Below, piece after piece: positions 8,029-17,723 of a stretch of DNA of 64,000 bases. The DNA lies in the NCBI GenBank assembly GCA_035628875.1, contig DASPIZ010000016.1, positions 61,320 to 125,319 on the forward strand. Direction: 5' to 3'. This DNA comes from Ohtaekwangia sp035628875 (lineage in GTDB: Bacteria > Bacteroidota > Bacteroidia > Cytophagales > Cyclobacteriaceae). Within the stretch, counting starts at the first letter, position 1, and the number at the start of each line of letters is the position of its first letter. The position numbers and the translations under genes were made by a program. A model generated the notes under the pieces. The model was not told where the DNA came from, searched no databases, and saw nothing but the letters and a program-made list of their open reading frames with translations.

Positions 8029-9276
8029 ATGGATAAAGCACTCGTAAAGAAAAAATGGACGGTAAAACGTATTGCTACCTATGGTGGAATTGGATTGTTT
8101 GTCATATTTATTGGCTACCAGTTCATTTATGCCGACCGTAGGTCAACCCTAAAAGTTGAAAAGGACAAAATAACTATAGCGGAAGTAAAGCGTGGGGTTT
8201 TCCAGGAATTCATTCCGCAAACCGGTACCATCGAACCCAGTCGTACTGTTTATCTTGATGCTATAGAAGGCGGAACGATAAAACGTGTCGTTGCTGAAAG
8301 TGGTGCGATGCTCAAGGCGGGTGATGTAATTTTAGAGCTAAGCAACCTTAACCGCGAATTAACAGTCTTACAACAGGAAGCACAGCTAAACGAAAGTATT
8401 AACCGCGTTCGTGATACGCGACTTGGTATTACGCGAAATGACCTTGAACAACGACAGACACTTGCATTAATAGATAACCAGCTGCAAATATTGGAGCCGC
8501 AATATCATCGTCAGAAACAACTTTACGAAAAGAAGCTGATTGCAAAACAGGATTTCGAAAAAACGGAAGCAGATTATCAGTACAATCTTGAACGCAGAAG
8601 AATTACCTATGAGGTATATAAAAACGATTCTTTGGACAGAATCCGCCAGCTCAGGGATCTTAATTTTTCTGAACGCAAAATGAGCCAAAGCCTTGAAGGT
8701 GTCGGCGGCATATTGGACAACCTGATTATTCGTTCTTCCATTGATGGTCAACTTTCAAGACCGCAACTGGATGTAGGACAAAATGTTAATCCCGGACAAC
8801 GATTAGGTCAGGTTGATGTGGTCGGAAGTTATAAGGTACGCGTTCCTATTGACGAATTATATCTGCCGAGGATCTCAACCGGGTTACATGCCACTACAAG
8901 CTTTAACAACAAAGATTACGAACTGGAGATTATGTACATTTATCCAACCATTCAAAATGGTAGATTCGATGTAGATATGGTATTTATCGGTGATGTTCCT
9001 CCGGGGATCAGAAGAGGCCAATCATTGAGACTAAGGATCGAACTGGGTCAATCTTCCGAAGAATTATTATTACCTGTAGGCGGATTTTATAAAGATACTG
9101 GCGGTAACTGGGTGTTTGTGTTAACGGATGATAATCGCGCGGTAAAGAGGAATGTGAAGTTGGGCAGAAAAAATACTGAACATTTTGAAGTGCTGGAAGG
9201 ACTTGAACCTGGTGATAAAGTGATTACATCATCTTACGAAAATTTTGGAAACAACGAAGTACTTCTTTTGGACTAA
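8029..9276 (+). CDS. HlyD/MacA-type periplasmic adaptor of an ABC efflux system
   Basis: 415-residue membrane-fusion protein with one N-terminal TM helix (about residues 14-32, ATYGGIGLFVIFIGYQFIYA). Then come a lipoyl-like half (FIPQTGTIEPSRTVYLDAIEGG), a long alpha-helical hairpin of about 110 residues rich in Q/E/R that would reach an outer-membrane channel, the second lipoyl half (IIRSSIDGQLSRPQLDVGQ) and a beta-barrel/MP domain (GDKVITSSYENFG). First gene of a four-gene operon with an ATPase and two large FtsX-type permeases. Substrate not evident: MacAB-like drug, lipid or peptide export, or an envelope-stress system. Probably regulated by the divergent NtrC-type protein. Confidence 0.9.
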   Translation: MDKALVKKKWTVKRIATYGGIGLFVIFIGYQFIYADRRSTLKVEKDKITIAEVKRGVFQEFIPQTGTIEPSRTVYLDAIEGGTIKRVVAESGAMLKAGDVILELSNLNRELTVLQQEAQLNESINRVRDTRLGITRNDLEQRQTLALIDNQLQILEPQYHRQKQLYEKKLIAKQDFEKTEADYQYNLERRRITYEVYKNDSLDRIRQLRDLNFSERKMSQSLEGVGGILDNLIIRSSIDGQLSRPQLDVGQNVNPGQRLGQVDVVGSYKVRVPIDELYLPRISTGLHATTSFNNKDYELEIMYIYPTIQNGRFDVDMVFIGDVPPGIRRGQSLRLRIELGQSSEELLLPVGGFYKDTGGNWVFVLTDDNRAVKRNVKLGRKNTEHFEVLEGLEPGDKVITSSYENFGNNEVLLLD

Positions 9277-9331
9277 TTTAACTAAAGCAGAATAACAATT
9301 TATAAAACATCAATCCGTAAATACCTCAGTT

Positions 9332-10021
9332 ATGATAAAACTTAAGAATCTTGAAAAAGTGTATACTACTGAAGAAGTAGAAACAACAGCACTTAACAAC
9401 ATTAATCTCGAAATCAAAGAGGGCGAATTCGTTGCCATCATGGGTCCATCAGGTTGTGGTAAATCAACGTTGTTGAATATTCTTGGATTGCTCGATAATC
9501 CATCAGGTGGCGAATATCATTTTGGCGAACATGAAGTGGCCAGATATTCAGAGCGCCAGCGTGCGCAATTGCGTAAGGGTTCAATAGGTTTCGTGTTTCA
9601 GAGCTTTAACCTGATCGATGAATTAACCGTATTCGAAAACGTTGAACTGCCTTTATTGTACATGAAAGTTCCTTCGGCGGAACGAAAGCAACGTGTCGAA
9701 GAAGTTCTTGAAAGAATGAACATCATGCATCGTCGTAATCACTTCCCGCAACAATTGTCTGGTGGACAGCAACAGCGTGTTGCTATTTCACGTGCGATCG
9801 TAGCAAAACCCCGTGTAATCCTTGCCGATGAACCTACCGGTAACCTGGACTCAGCGAATGGTGAGGAAGTAATGAAACTGTTATCTCAACTTAACGAAGA
9901 AGGTACAACCATCATCATGGTAACTCACTCTCCTTATGATGCGAACTATGCCCATCGTATTGTAAACTTATTCGATGGTAAAGTTGTAACGGAGAATATC
10001 AAAGAACACTTTCATATCTAA
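9332..10021 (+). CDS. ABC transporter ATP-binding protein (MacB/LolD-type)
   Basis: 229-residue single nucleotide-binding domain. Walker A GPSGCGKSTLLN, Q-loop FVFQSFNLIDELTVFENVELP, signature LSGGQQQRVAISRAI, Walker B VILADEPTGNLDS and H-loop VTHSP are all intact. Its length and the ENVELPLLY insert are typical of the MacB/LolD/FtsE subfamily, which drives mechanotransmission rather than import. It sits 55 bp after the HlyD adaptor and before two FtsX-type permeases, forming one exporter. Confidence 0.95.
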   Translation: MIKLKNLEKVYTTEEVETTALNNINLEIKEGEFVAIMGPSGCGKSTLLNILGLLDNPSGGEYHFGEHEVARYSERQRAQLRKGSIGFVFQSFNLIDELTVFENVELPLLYMKVPSAERKQRVEEVLERMNIMHRRNHFPQQLSGGQQQRVAISRAIVAKPRVILADEPTGNLDSANGEEVMKLLSQLNEEGTTIIMVTHSPYDANYAHRIVNLFDGKVVTENIKEHFHI

Positions 10022-10024
10022 GAT

Positions 10025-10167
10025 CAGGTATTAGGGATTGGGAATTAGGTATTAGGTATTAGGTATTAGGTATCGTGGTTCACTAGAGAATTCGTCATTC
10101 CGATACCCAATGTCCAATGCCGAATTTCCAATGCCGAATTTCCAATGCCGAATTTCCAATGTCCAAC
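10025..10167. repeat. 7-nt-period repeats, classes E (TAGGTAT) and F (CCAATGC/CGAATTT)
   Basis: Inside the export operon between the ATPase and first permease. 10025-10074 holds TAGGTAT heptads, four of them exact and in tandem (with a degenerate copy before). 10106-10167 holds alternating CCAATGC and CGAATTT heptads, in frame with period 7 throughout (14-nt higher-order unit, three copies). The two sequences are unrelated to each other. Confidence 0.85.
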
Positions 10168-10211
10168 CTTCATAGCTGCATATCGTCTATTCCCAAATCC
10201 TTTAATTGATT

Positions 10212-12590
10212 ATGATCAAAAATTACTTTCTGATTACGTTGCGAAACATGATGAAAAACAAATTGTTCATCATAATCAATGTGCTGGGGATGGGTGTGGC
10301 AATTGCCTGTTGTATTGTAGGTTATTTTGTTTACGAATACGATACCACATTTGATCATAACCATAGGCAGGCGGAAACAATATACCGCATTAGTGCTTTG
10401 CGCGAATTTGAGCGTAACACAACGAAATTTGGATTTGTACCGAAGCCGTTGGCTAATGTTGTAAAACAAAATATCAAAGATGTAGATCAATCAACGCGTT
10501 TGTTTTTCTCTTGGTCAAATTTTAAAAAAGAAGATGATCTTTTCGCATCGAAGCTTGCTTACGTCGACCCGGAATTTTTTTCCATGTTTACGTTTGAGTT
10601 TTTAGCTGGAAGTGCATCGCGTTTCGAGGATAAAACAAGTGTCGTGATCAGTGAGCCTATGGCGATCCGTTTATTTGGTTCACCCGCTGAAGCTTTCGGT
10701 AAAGTCATTACGCAGGTTTATGGAAACGAATTAAAAGAGATCAAGATTACCGGCGTTTTTAAAGAACAACCTCAAAATTCAAGTTTTTATTACCGCGAAT
10801 CGTATATGAATGCGGAGAATCATAAAGATGAATTTAAAGAGGCAACGAACGAAAACTGGAAGGAAGATGCTACTGTATTTGTTCAGATCAAGGACCCTAA
10901 TCGGGTTAAGACGGTTTATCAGCAACTCCAGCCCTATACGGCAAATAATAATAAGGTAAGGGAAGATTTTATTGTTAAAGAGTTTACACTTGACCACTTA
11001 CCAACCATGGCCATGCAGGACAGGGCCGCTGAAGTAAGAACGTGGACCTGGGATGCGCCTCCTTCCTCGGCAGTGGTCGGTTCTGCTGCGATGGGCATCC
11101 TTATATTGCTCATTGCGTGTTTCAATCTTACCAATACCGCTATTGCGATTTCGTCCAGGCGATTGAAAGAGATTGGTATTCGGAAAGTAATGGGAGGCAT
11201 GCGGAAACAACTGATCTTTCAGTTTATTGGCGAGACGATGTTTATTTGTTTCCTGGCCTTACTTGTGGGTACTGTTATCGCGGAATTTTTAGTCAATGGG
11301 TGGAATGCAATGTGGGAATTTATGCACATCTCAACGCATTACGCCGACAATCCTGAGTTTGTCTTCTTTGCCCTGATTATTTTAATAGTCACAGGTTTAG
11401 TCGCCGGAAGTTATCCCGCATTTTACATCAGCAAGTTCGAGCCAATCAGTATTTTAAAAGGTAAGTTAAAGTTCGGCGGAACAAATCATTTTACACGGAC
11501 ATTGCTTGGTTTGCAATTCGCGATTTCGTTGATCGCCATCGTGAGTGCGATTGCATTTTATCAGAATGCCAAATATCAGGAGAATTATGATCTGGGGTTC
11601 GACGCGAGAAGTTCAGTAATCGCCTGGTTGAATAGCGCTGAAGATTTTGAAATTTACCGAAATGCACTGCAATCTAATCGTGACATTCTCTCTATGGCAG
11701 GCGCATCAAGCGGAATTTTTTCAAACCGTGAACACCAGCCGGTTAAGTATGAGTCGAAGAATCTGGAGGTAGATATTATTGACGTTGGTGATCAGTATCT
11801 GCAAACCATGAACCTGACACTAACACAGGGACGTGATTTTATCAAAGACTCTGAAACGGATAAAAAAGAATCAATTATTATTTCTCAAAAGATGGCCGAC
11901 ATGTTCGGGATGGACGAGCCACTGGGAAAACGAATTATATGGAAAGATACTACCCATTACTATGTTGTGGGCGTTGTTAAGGATGTTTATACCTTTGGTC
12001 TCTGGCGTGAGTTGGAACCAATGATGATCCGCTATATTGACAAGACAAAGTATAGTCAGATCGTTGTTACAGGCGAATCAAAAAGTGTAGCGTCGATTAA
12101 TAAGTTTATGGAGGCGAAGTGGAAGGAGATATTTCCAAATTCATTGTATAATGGCAATATGCTTTCACAGGAGTTACAGGAAGTCATTGATGTAAATCAA
12201 AATATCCTTGTGATGTTTGGGTTTCTCGGTGTCATTGCATTGCTTCTCTCTGTCACTGGTTTATTCACCCTTGTGTCACTTAACATCATCAAACGTATGA
12301 AAGAGATTGGTGTCCGGAAAGTGTTGGGTGCGTCCATTGGGAACATCACACGCATTATCAACACGGAATTTGTGATCATTCTGATTTTTGCTTCTGTCCT
12401 CGGATCAGTGCTAAGTTATCTTTCTGTAGATTGGCTTATGGCCAGCATCTGGCGGTATTATCAGGCTGCTACCATTACCACGTTTATTATTTCCGTATTG
12501 GTCATGTTCATGATTTCTGCTGCCGCCATTGGGTATAAAGTCTATCGTGCCGCGGATACGAATCCCGTGAACACCTTACGCGATGAATAA
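10212..12590 (+). CDS. ABC transporter permease, two FtsX domains (MacB-like)
   Basis: 792-residue inner-membrane permease. A TM helix at about residues 20-40 is followed by a large periplasmic MacB_PCD domain, an FtsX unit of three TM helices (near 285-425), a second TM plus periplasmic segment and a second FtsX unit. Each FtsX unit carries the cytoplasmic coupling motif: SSRRLKEIGIRKVMGG and IIKRMKEIGVRKVLGA. It ends NPVNTLRDE, as is usual in this family. ATG at 10212 chosen; an in-frame TTG two codons earlier adds nothing. It presumably pairs with the second permease under the shared ATPase, or each forms a homodimer. Confidence 0.92.
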   Translation: MIKNYFLITLRNMMKNKLFIIINVLGMGVAIACCIVGYFVYEYDTTFDHNHRQAETIYRISALREFERNTTKFGFVPKPLANVVKQNIKDVDQSTRLFFSWSNFKKEDDLFASKLAYVDPEFFSMFTFEFLAGSASRFEDKTSVVISEPMAIRLFGSPAEAFGKVITQVYGNELKEIKITGVFKEQPQNSSFYYRESYMNAENHKDEFKEATNENWKEDATVFVQIKDPNRVKTVYQQLQPYTANNNKVREDFIVKEFTLDHLPTMAMQDRAAEVRTWTWDAPPSSAVVGSAAMGILILLIACFNLTNTAIAISSRRLKEIGIRKVMGGMRKQLIFQFIGETMFICFLALLVGTVIAEFLVNGWNAMWEFMHISTHYADNPEFVFFALIILIVTGLVAGSYPAFYISKFEPISILKGKLKFGGTNHFTRTLLGLQFAISLIAIVSAIAFYQNAKYQENYDLGFDARSSVIAWLNSAEDFEIYRNALQSNRDILSMAGASSGIFSNREHQPVKYESKNLEVDIIDVGDQYLQTMNLTLTQGRDFIKDSETDKKESIIISQKMADMFGMDEPLGKRIIWKDTTHYYVVGVVKDVYTFGLWRELEPMMIRYIDKTKYSQIVVTGESKSVASINKFMEAKWKEIFPNSLYNGNMLSQELQEVIDVNQNILVMFGFLGVIALLLSVTGLFTLVSLNIIKRMKEIGVRKVLGASIGNITRIINTEFVIILIFASVLGSVLSYLSVDWLMASIWRYYQAATITTFIISVLVMFMISAAAIGYKVYRAADTNPVNTLRDE

Positions 12591-12658
12591 CATATTTGTT
12601 TAACCCCGCTGTTTTTTTTTACATCACGAAATAGTGAAGCTGAAAATTTAATAGATAT

Positions 12659-15064
12659 ATGTTTAAAAATTATTTTGTCGTTGCGCTACGCAATATTACC
12701 AAGCATAAGTTTTATTCTGTAATCAATATTCTTGGCATGACGACAGGGATAACCGCCTGTTTGCTCATCATACTTTTTGTAACCGAGGAATTAAGTTATG
12801 ACCGCTTCCATGTTGATGCATCCCGTATCTATCAGGTGGGACTGCACGGTAAGCTGGGCGGGCAGGATATCAAAACAGCAACAACCTGTTCTCCCATGGC
12901 AGATGCGTTGGTTCATGAGTGTCCGGATGTTGAGTCGGCTACACGTATTGTTCCTTATTACAGTGAACCATCGATTAAGTTTGGAGATAAAACATTTGTC
13001 GAAGAAGAGGTAATTTACGCGGACTCTAATTTTTTTGATTTTTTTAGTTTTCAACTGATTCATGGCAATTCCAAAACAGCGCTCCAAGAGCCTAAAAGTG
13101 TTGTCTTGTCTCAAGCCCTTGCACAAAAATATTTTGGTGATGAACCGGTTCTGGGCAAAATCATCACGATTGATGGAAATGAAAATTCCTATAAGGTTAC
13201 GGGCATTGTAGAGAACGCACCTTCCAATAGCCACTTTGGTTATAGTATGATTTTATCAGCCGCTTCAAATGATCGGCTTAAAAGAAATGAGTGGTTGAAT
13301 AACTGGATGTTTACATATTTTAAATTGCGAACCAACGGATCGCTGGATGTTGTGCATTCCACTTTTAATAATATGGTGGTTAAATACATCGGTCCCGAGT
13401 TAGAGAAATTTATGGGTATATCCATAACGCAAATGAAAGATCAAGGAGCGGCGTATGGTTATTATGCTACACCGATCACAGATATTTATTTGCATTCGCA
13501 ATCGCGGGATGACATTAAGCCCGGTGGAAATGTGATGCATGTTTACTTTTTTATAGGCATAGGCGCGTTTATCCTCCTTATTGCATGCATTAACTTTATG
13601 AACTTATCAACAGCAAGATCAGCGGGTCGTGCAAAAGAAGTTGGGTTGCGCAAAACCTTGGGATCGCTCCGCGGCCAGATGATTGTACAGTTCTTGTCTG
13701 AATCTTTCATCTACAGTTTGGTGGCTGTATTGTTGGCATTAATTGCATGCTATACACTGTTGCCTTCGTTTAATTTGCTTACAGGAAAAGAATTGGGCAT
13801 GGGGGTGTTTGCTTCTCCTTTGTTCATTGGGTGTCTTTTGTTTCTTGTTATCCTTGTCGGACTCATTGCTGGAAGTTATCCTGCATTCTACCTCACTTCT
13901 TTTAATCCCGTAGAAGTTTTAAAGGGAAAAGTTCGGGCCGGGATGAAAAGCAAAGGTGTACGAAGCTCGCTCGTTGTTTGTCAGTTTGGTCTTTCAATAT
14001 TCCTTATCATTTTTACTTCCGTTGTTTATCAACAGATTCGGTTTATGCAGGACAAAAACATTGGTTTGGACAAGGAAAATATTCTGATCATAAACAACAC
14101 CTGGCGATTGCATGAAAACAAGGAAGCCTTCCGTAATGCATTGTCACAGCAAAGTGGTGTGAATAAATTAAGCTATACAAGCAATACTTTTCCCGGTGTA
14201 AATAACACAACCATATTTCGTTCCGGTACGTCTGATCAGGATCACATTATGAGTGTTTACTATGCTGATCATGAGCACCTGGATGTAATGAAGTTTCAAC
14301 TCAAGGAGGGTCGCTATTTCTCACGTGACTTTCCTTCCGATTCAACAGGCATTCTGTTGAACGAAGTCGCGGCCAAAGAATTTGGGTTCACTAACCCGGT
14401 TGGAGAAAAAATCATTTACAATAACGGCGAGCGAATGGAAACACTTTACGTTATTGGAGTTATGAAGAATTTTAATTTTGAATCGTTTAAATCAGAAATT
14501 CGTCCCATATCAATCCGGTTAACGCAAAATGCGAACACGTTGCTGGTACGATACAACGGGAATGCTAAAGCGGTAGTATCGTCAGTTGAATCGTTATGGA
14601 AGGCGCATGCGAATGATGAACCATTTGAATATGCATTTCTTGATGCAGAATTTGACCAACTATTCCGTGGAGAACAACGCATGGGAGAGGTTTTTACTAT
14701 CTTTTCCGGGCTGGCCATCTTCATTGCCTCGTTGGGTTTATTTGCGCTTGCTGCCTTTACGTCGGAACAACGCACAAAGGAAATCGGAATCAGGAAGGCA
14801 ATGGGTGCTTCTTCACTGGGAATAACGTTGTTGTTGTCTAAGAATTTTACAATGCTGGTGCTGATCGCATTTGTGCCTGCAGCCTTACTGGGCTGGTATG
14901 TTTCGGAGCAATGGCTTTCGGGGTTTGCGCATCGCATTGCCGTTGATCCACTGGTATTTATTTTTAGTGGTGCCGCAGCTATTATTATTGCATGGTTAAC
15001 GGTAAGCTATCAATCTTTCAAGGCAGCGGCTATCAATCCGGTACAATCACTGCGGTATGAATAA
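12659..15064 (+). CDS. ABC transporter permease, two FtsX domains (MacB-like), second copy
   Basis: 801-residue paralogue of the preceding gene with the same order: TM, MacB_PCD, FtsX (coupling helix SAGRAKEVGLRKTLGSLRG), TM, periplasmic domain, FtsX (SEQRTKEIGIRKAMGASSLG), ending NPVQSLRYE. Starts 68 bp after its neighbour and is the last gene of the export operon; its 3' end faces crtY. Pairs of divergent two-FtsX permeases behind one ATPase are frequent in Cytophagales. Confidence 0.92.
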   Translation: MFKNYFVVALRNITKHKFYSVINILGMTTGITACLLIILFVTEELSYDRFHVDASRIYQVGLHGKLGGQDIKTATTCSPMADALVHECPDVESATRIVPYYSEPSIKFGDKTFVEEEVIYADSNFFDFFSFQLIHGNSKTALQEPKSVVLSQALAQKYFGDEPVLGKIITIDGNENSYKVTGIVENAPSNSHFGYSMILSAASNDRLKRNEWLNNWMFTYFKLRTNGSLDVVHSTFNNMVVKYIGPELEKFMGISITQMKDQGAAYGYYATPITDIYLHSQSRDDIKPGGNVMHVYFFIGIGAFILLIACINFMNLSTARSAGRAKEVGLRKTLGSLRGQMIVQFLSESFIYSLVAVLLALIACYTLLPSFNLLTGKELGMGVFASPLFIGCLLFLVILVGLIAGSYPAFYLTSFNPVEVLKGKVRAGMKSKGVRSSLVVCQFGLSIFLIIFTSVVYQQIRFMQDKNIGLDKENILIINNTWRLHENKEAFRNALSQQSGVNKLSYTSNTFPGVNNTTIFRSGTSDQDHIMSVYYADHEHLDVMKFQLKEGRYFSRDFPSDSTGILLNEVAAKEFGFTNPVGEKIIYNNGERMETLYVIGVMKNFNFESFKSEIRPISIRLTQNANTLLVRYNGNAKAVVSSVESLWKAHANDEPFEYAFLDAEFDQLFRGEQRMGEVFTIFSGLAIFIASLGLFALAAFTSEQRTKEIGIRKAMGASSLGITLLLSKNFTMLVLIAFVPAALLGWYVSEQWLSGFAHRIAVDPLVFIFSGAAAIIIAWLTVSYQSFKAAAINPVQSLRYE

Positions 15065-15102
15065 TAGTGTAGAAATGGCAACGAAATAGGGAGGAAGGGA
15101 TG

Positions 15103-15810
15103 CTACTTCCAATGTTTAAAACGTTCACGCTCTTCCAGCCACTCAAAAATGGTTACATTCATGAGGAGCAGTAACATTCCATAAAACATATCTTCAATTG
15201 GAATTGTACCAAGGCGGATACCAAGATTTTCTTCGTTATTGTACCATACTACTTGTTCCTCAATAAATGCGCCGGTAAGAATTCCATTTACAATAAAAAA
15301 AGGGATAAGCGTAACAAAGAAAGCAACATAGAATCTTCCCATGTATCTCGGCTTGAGTTTAATCATTTGGTAAGCAAGAAAGATTCCCAGCAGAATAAAT
15401 GTAACGCCGGTATAAGCCTTGTCCATGTGATATATTCCCAATACCAACATCAGCATAATGAGTATGCCGGAGATGAGGTCCTGGTGCGGAAAAAGAAAAT
15501 CCTTTTCAATGAGGTGATTCAGGGCGAAATAAGTGAATACACAGGCGTAGGGAATACATATAAAAAAAAGTATTTCTTCTATGGGAAGGGGCCCCAGCGT
15601 GACCCCGGTAATATAACGGTCATTAAATCCCCAGATTGCCAGGTCTGTAAAGATTGCGTCCCAAACCAAAAATACAGTGGCAGGTAAAATGATGGCGATA
15701 GCCAGGTGTTTCCATTTTTTATAAAACGGTGCTTTTTGATAAAAGCTCGCGCTGAATGGAATCAGAATAACAAAAAAATCAATCGCGAGGTAGAGATATT
15801 TGGGGTTCAA
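15103..15810 (-). CDS. Lycopene cyclase, fused CrtYc-CrtYd type
   Basis: 235-residue polytopic membrane protein of about seven TM helices made of two repeated lycopene-cyclase domains; each repeat carries the PxEE/D-type motif, LGPLPIEEILFFICIPY in the first and LGTIPIEDMFYGMLLLL in the second. It converts lycopene to beta-carotene. The start is TTG at 15808-15810, 6 bp after the crtZ stop; no ATG is available in frame before the first helix. Last gene of the carotenoid operon. The domain duplication is the bacteroidotal/archaeal fused form of actinobacterial CrtYc+CrtYd. Confidence 0.87.
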   Translation of the reverse strand: MNPKYLYLAIDFFVILIPFSASFYQKAPFYKKWKHLAIAIILPATVFLVWDAIFTDLAIWGFNDRYITGVTLGPLPIEEILFFICIPYACVFTYFALNHLIEKDFLFPHQDLISGILIMLMLVLGIYHMDKAYTGVTFILLGIFLAYQMIKLKPRYMGRFYVAFFVTLIPFFIVNGILTGAFIEEQVVWYNNEENLGIRLGTIPIEDMFYGMLLLLMNVTIFEWLEERERFKHWK

Positions 15811-15816
15811 GTGATT

Positions 15817-16311
15817 TTATTGGGTTTCTTTACGGTCAGCCTTAAAGATAAAGTTTTTAGGTTCATATTTTTTAGGTGCGTATAAAAATCCGAAGGCTTC
15901 GCATCCTTTTTTGGTGTGTTTGCTGTGGTGTACGTAATGCGCATGTATCATGCGGTTAAGATACCGGCTTCGTTTGCTGGGTCGCCATTTTAATCTTTGG
16001 TGTACAATAATATCGTGAAATATCAGGTAGAACAACCCGTAACAAAATATACCAAACGCAACGGCAAGCATATACGGGTTATATTCAACAATTGAAAAAT
16101 AATAAAAAAGGGCAATGGAAGGCAAGCTGAATATGATCGCGAAAAGATCATTTCTTTCGAGGGTATGATCGTGCCGGGTATGGTGTGATTTGTGCCACGA
16201 CCAAAGACAACCGTGCATAATATACTTATGAGTAAACCACGCTATCCCTTCCCATAATAAAAAGGTACCGACTACAATTCCGCCACAAATAATAAAGGTT
16301 ATAAAACTCAT
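15817..16311 (-). CDS. crtZ: Beta-carotene hydroxylase (fatty acid hydroxylase superfamily)
   Basis: 164-residue membrane di-iron hydroxylase. Histidine clusters HKYIMHG, HKSHHTRHDH, HDIIVHQR and HAHYVHHSKH match the CrtZ metal-binding pattern, and four hydrophobic segments are visible. It adds 3/3' hydroxyls to beta-carotene, giving zeaxanthin. It lies between idi and crtY on the minus strand, 51 bp after idi. Confidence 0.92.
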   Translation of the reverse strand: MSFITFIICGGIVVGTFLLWEGIAWFTHKYIMHGCLWSWHKSHHTRHDHTLERNDLFAIIFSLPSIALFYYFSIVEYNPYMLAVAFGIFCYGLFYLIFHDIIVHQRLKWRPSKRSRYLNRMIHAHYVHHSKHTKKGCEAFGFLYAPKKYEPKNFIFKADRKETQ

Positions 16312-16362
16312 GCGGATTATTTTTTACCTGAAAGTGCTTCTGTTAGATTTTTGTTAGAGCAT

Positions 16363-16887
16363 CTATGAGCGCTTAACTACATGCTGTTTAAAAAACGAAT
16401 GGTTTAAGATTAATTTAAACCAATGGGTGTATAACTCCGGTTGTTCAACCACAGCTGTTTTTAGTTGTGCTACGTCTACATATTTCCAGTCTTCCACTTC
16501 CGCTGGATTTACATCAGGTGTTCCATTGTATTCACCGATGAAAACGTGGTCCAACTCATGCTCAATCAGATTTCCATCAAGAGATGTACGGTATAAGAAT
16601 GAATATGCAAAAGTTGTCTTCAGGTCAATTCCCATCTCGTCCTTTAGTCTTCGCCTTGTTGCATCATCAAGTGTTTCATCCGGCAGGGGATGACTGCAAC
16701 ATGCGTTTGTCCATAAACCGCCGCTGTGATACTTTGAGCGCGCACGCTTTTGGATTAACATCTCTCCTTTGCTATTAAAGAGGAGAATTGAAAACGCCCG
16801 ATGCAGGATACCCTTTTCGTGCGCTTCCATTTTATCCATTGTTCCCAAAACACGATCCTGATCGTCAACTAAAATTACTTGCTCCAT
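16363..16887 (-). CDS. idi: Isopentenyl-diphosphate delta-isomerase, type I
   Basis: 174-residue Nudix-fold isomerase that interconverts IPP and DMAPP. The active-site Cys is in TNACCSHP, the acidic residue in ELDHVFIGEYNGT, and the Nudix region in LIQKRARSKYHSGGLW. Its ATG overlaps the crtB stop by one base, so it is co-translated within the carotenoid operon and supplies balanced precursors to a GGPP synthase encoded elsewhere. Confidence 0.95.
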   Translation of the reverse strand: MEQVILVDDQDRVLGTMDKMEAHEKGILHRAFSILLFNSKGEMLIQKRARSKYHSGGLWTNACCSHPLPDETLDDATRRRLKDEMGIDLKTTFAYSFLYRTSLDGNLIEHELDHVFIGEYNGTPDVNPAEVEDWKYVDVAQLKTAVVEQPELYTHWFKLILNHSFFKQHVVKRS

Positions 16888-17723
16888 TACATCAGGTTAA
16901 ATTGATGTTTGAAATACGAATAGGCGAGCAGTTGCGCTTTATGCCTGTTCCGGATGCGAATCCGCGTTCGCATTATGGCATGCGAATTTGTATTTTTGAT
17001 TTTATTAAACAACGCAAGATAATAAACATAAGCCACATAAACGCCTAACCGTGCCTGCTTGGGTAGTTGTTTAATACCCATATAAGCATGTTTAAAATCC
17101 TGTGCTATACTTTCTTCAATTTGCTTTTTGTTAACGTCATTTAAACGTTCAATTTCAATTCCGGGAAAATAGTTTCGCCCCAGACCCACATAGTCTTCTT
17201 TGATGTCGCGAAGGAAATTTACCTTCTGAAAAGCTGATCCAAGGCTCATGGCATAGGGTTTTAGCTCTTCATAGAGGTTAGCGTCATGTTGCGAAAATAT
17301 TTTAAGACACATCAAACCCACCACTTCGGCAGATCCGAGGATATAGGTTTTAAAACTTTCTGTGTCATGTACCGACCTCGTCAGGTCGGTTTCCATACTG
17401 TGAAGAAACTGATCAATTAGCGATGTTTCAATTTTATATTGATTCACCGTTTTTTGGAAGCTATTTAATACCGGATTAAGACTTATTTTTTCCTCCACTG
17501 AACGGAATGTTTCTTCTTTGAAACGCGCGAGCAGGGAGGCTTTATCATAACCATGAAAACTATCTACGATTTCATCTGCTAATCTCACAAAACCATAAAT
17601 AGCATATATCGGTTCATGTATCGAAGGGTGTAAACAGAAAATCCCAAGGGAGAACGATGTGCTGTAAGTATGGGTTACTAAACGACTACATCGTGCGGAG
17701 ACATGATCAAAGAGGTCTTTCAT
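16887..17723 (-). CDS. crtB: Phytoene synthase
   Basis: 278-residue squalene/phytoene-synthase-family enzyme that joins two GGPP into phytoene. Both Mg-binding aspartate motifs are visible: DEIVDSFHG and DIKEDYVGLGRNYFP, plus the RLADE start of the first motif. The gene overlaps the crtI 3' end by 17 bp and the idi start by 1 bp. Confidence 0.94.
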   Translation of the reverse strand: MKDLFDHVSARCSRLVTHTYSTSFSLGIFCLHPSIHEPIYAIYGFVRLADEIVDSFHGYDKASLLARFKEETFRSVEEKISLNPVLNSFQKTVNQYKIETSLIDQFLHSMETDLTRSVHDTESFKTYILGSAEVVGLMCLKIFSQHDANLYEELKPYAMSLGSAFQKVNFLRDIKEDYVGLGRNYFPGIEIERLNDVNKKQIEESIAQDFKHAYMGIKQLPKQARLGVYVAYVYYLALFNKIKNTNSHAIMRTRIRIRNRHKAQLLAYSYFKHQFNLM

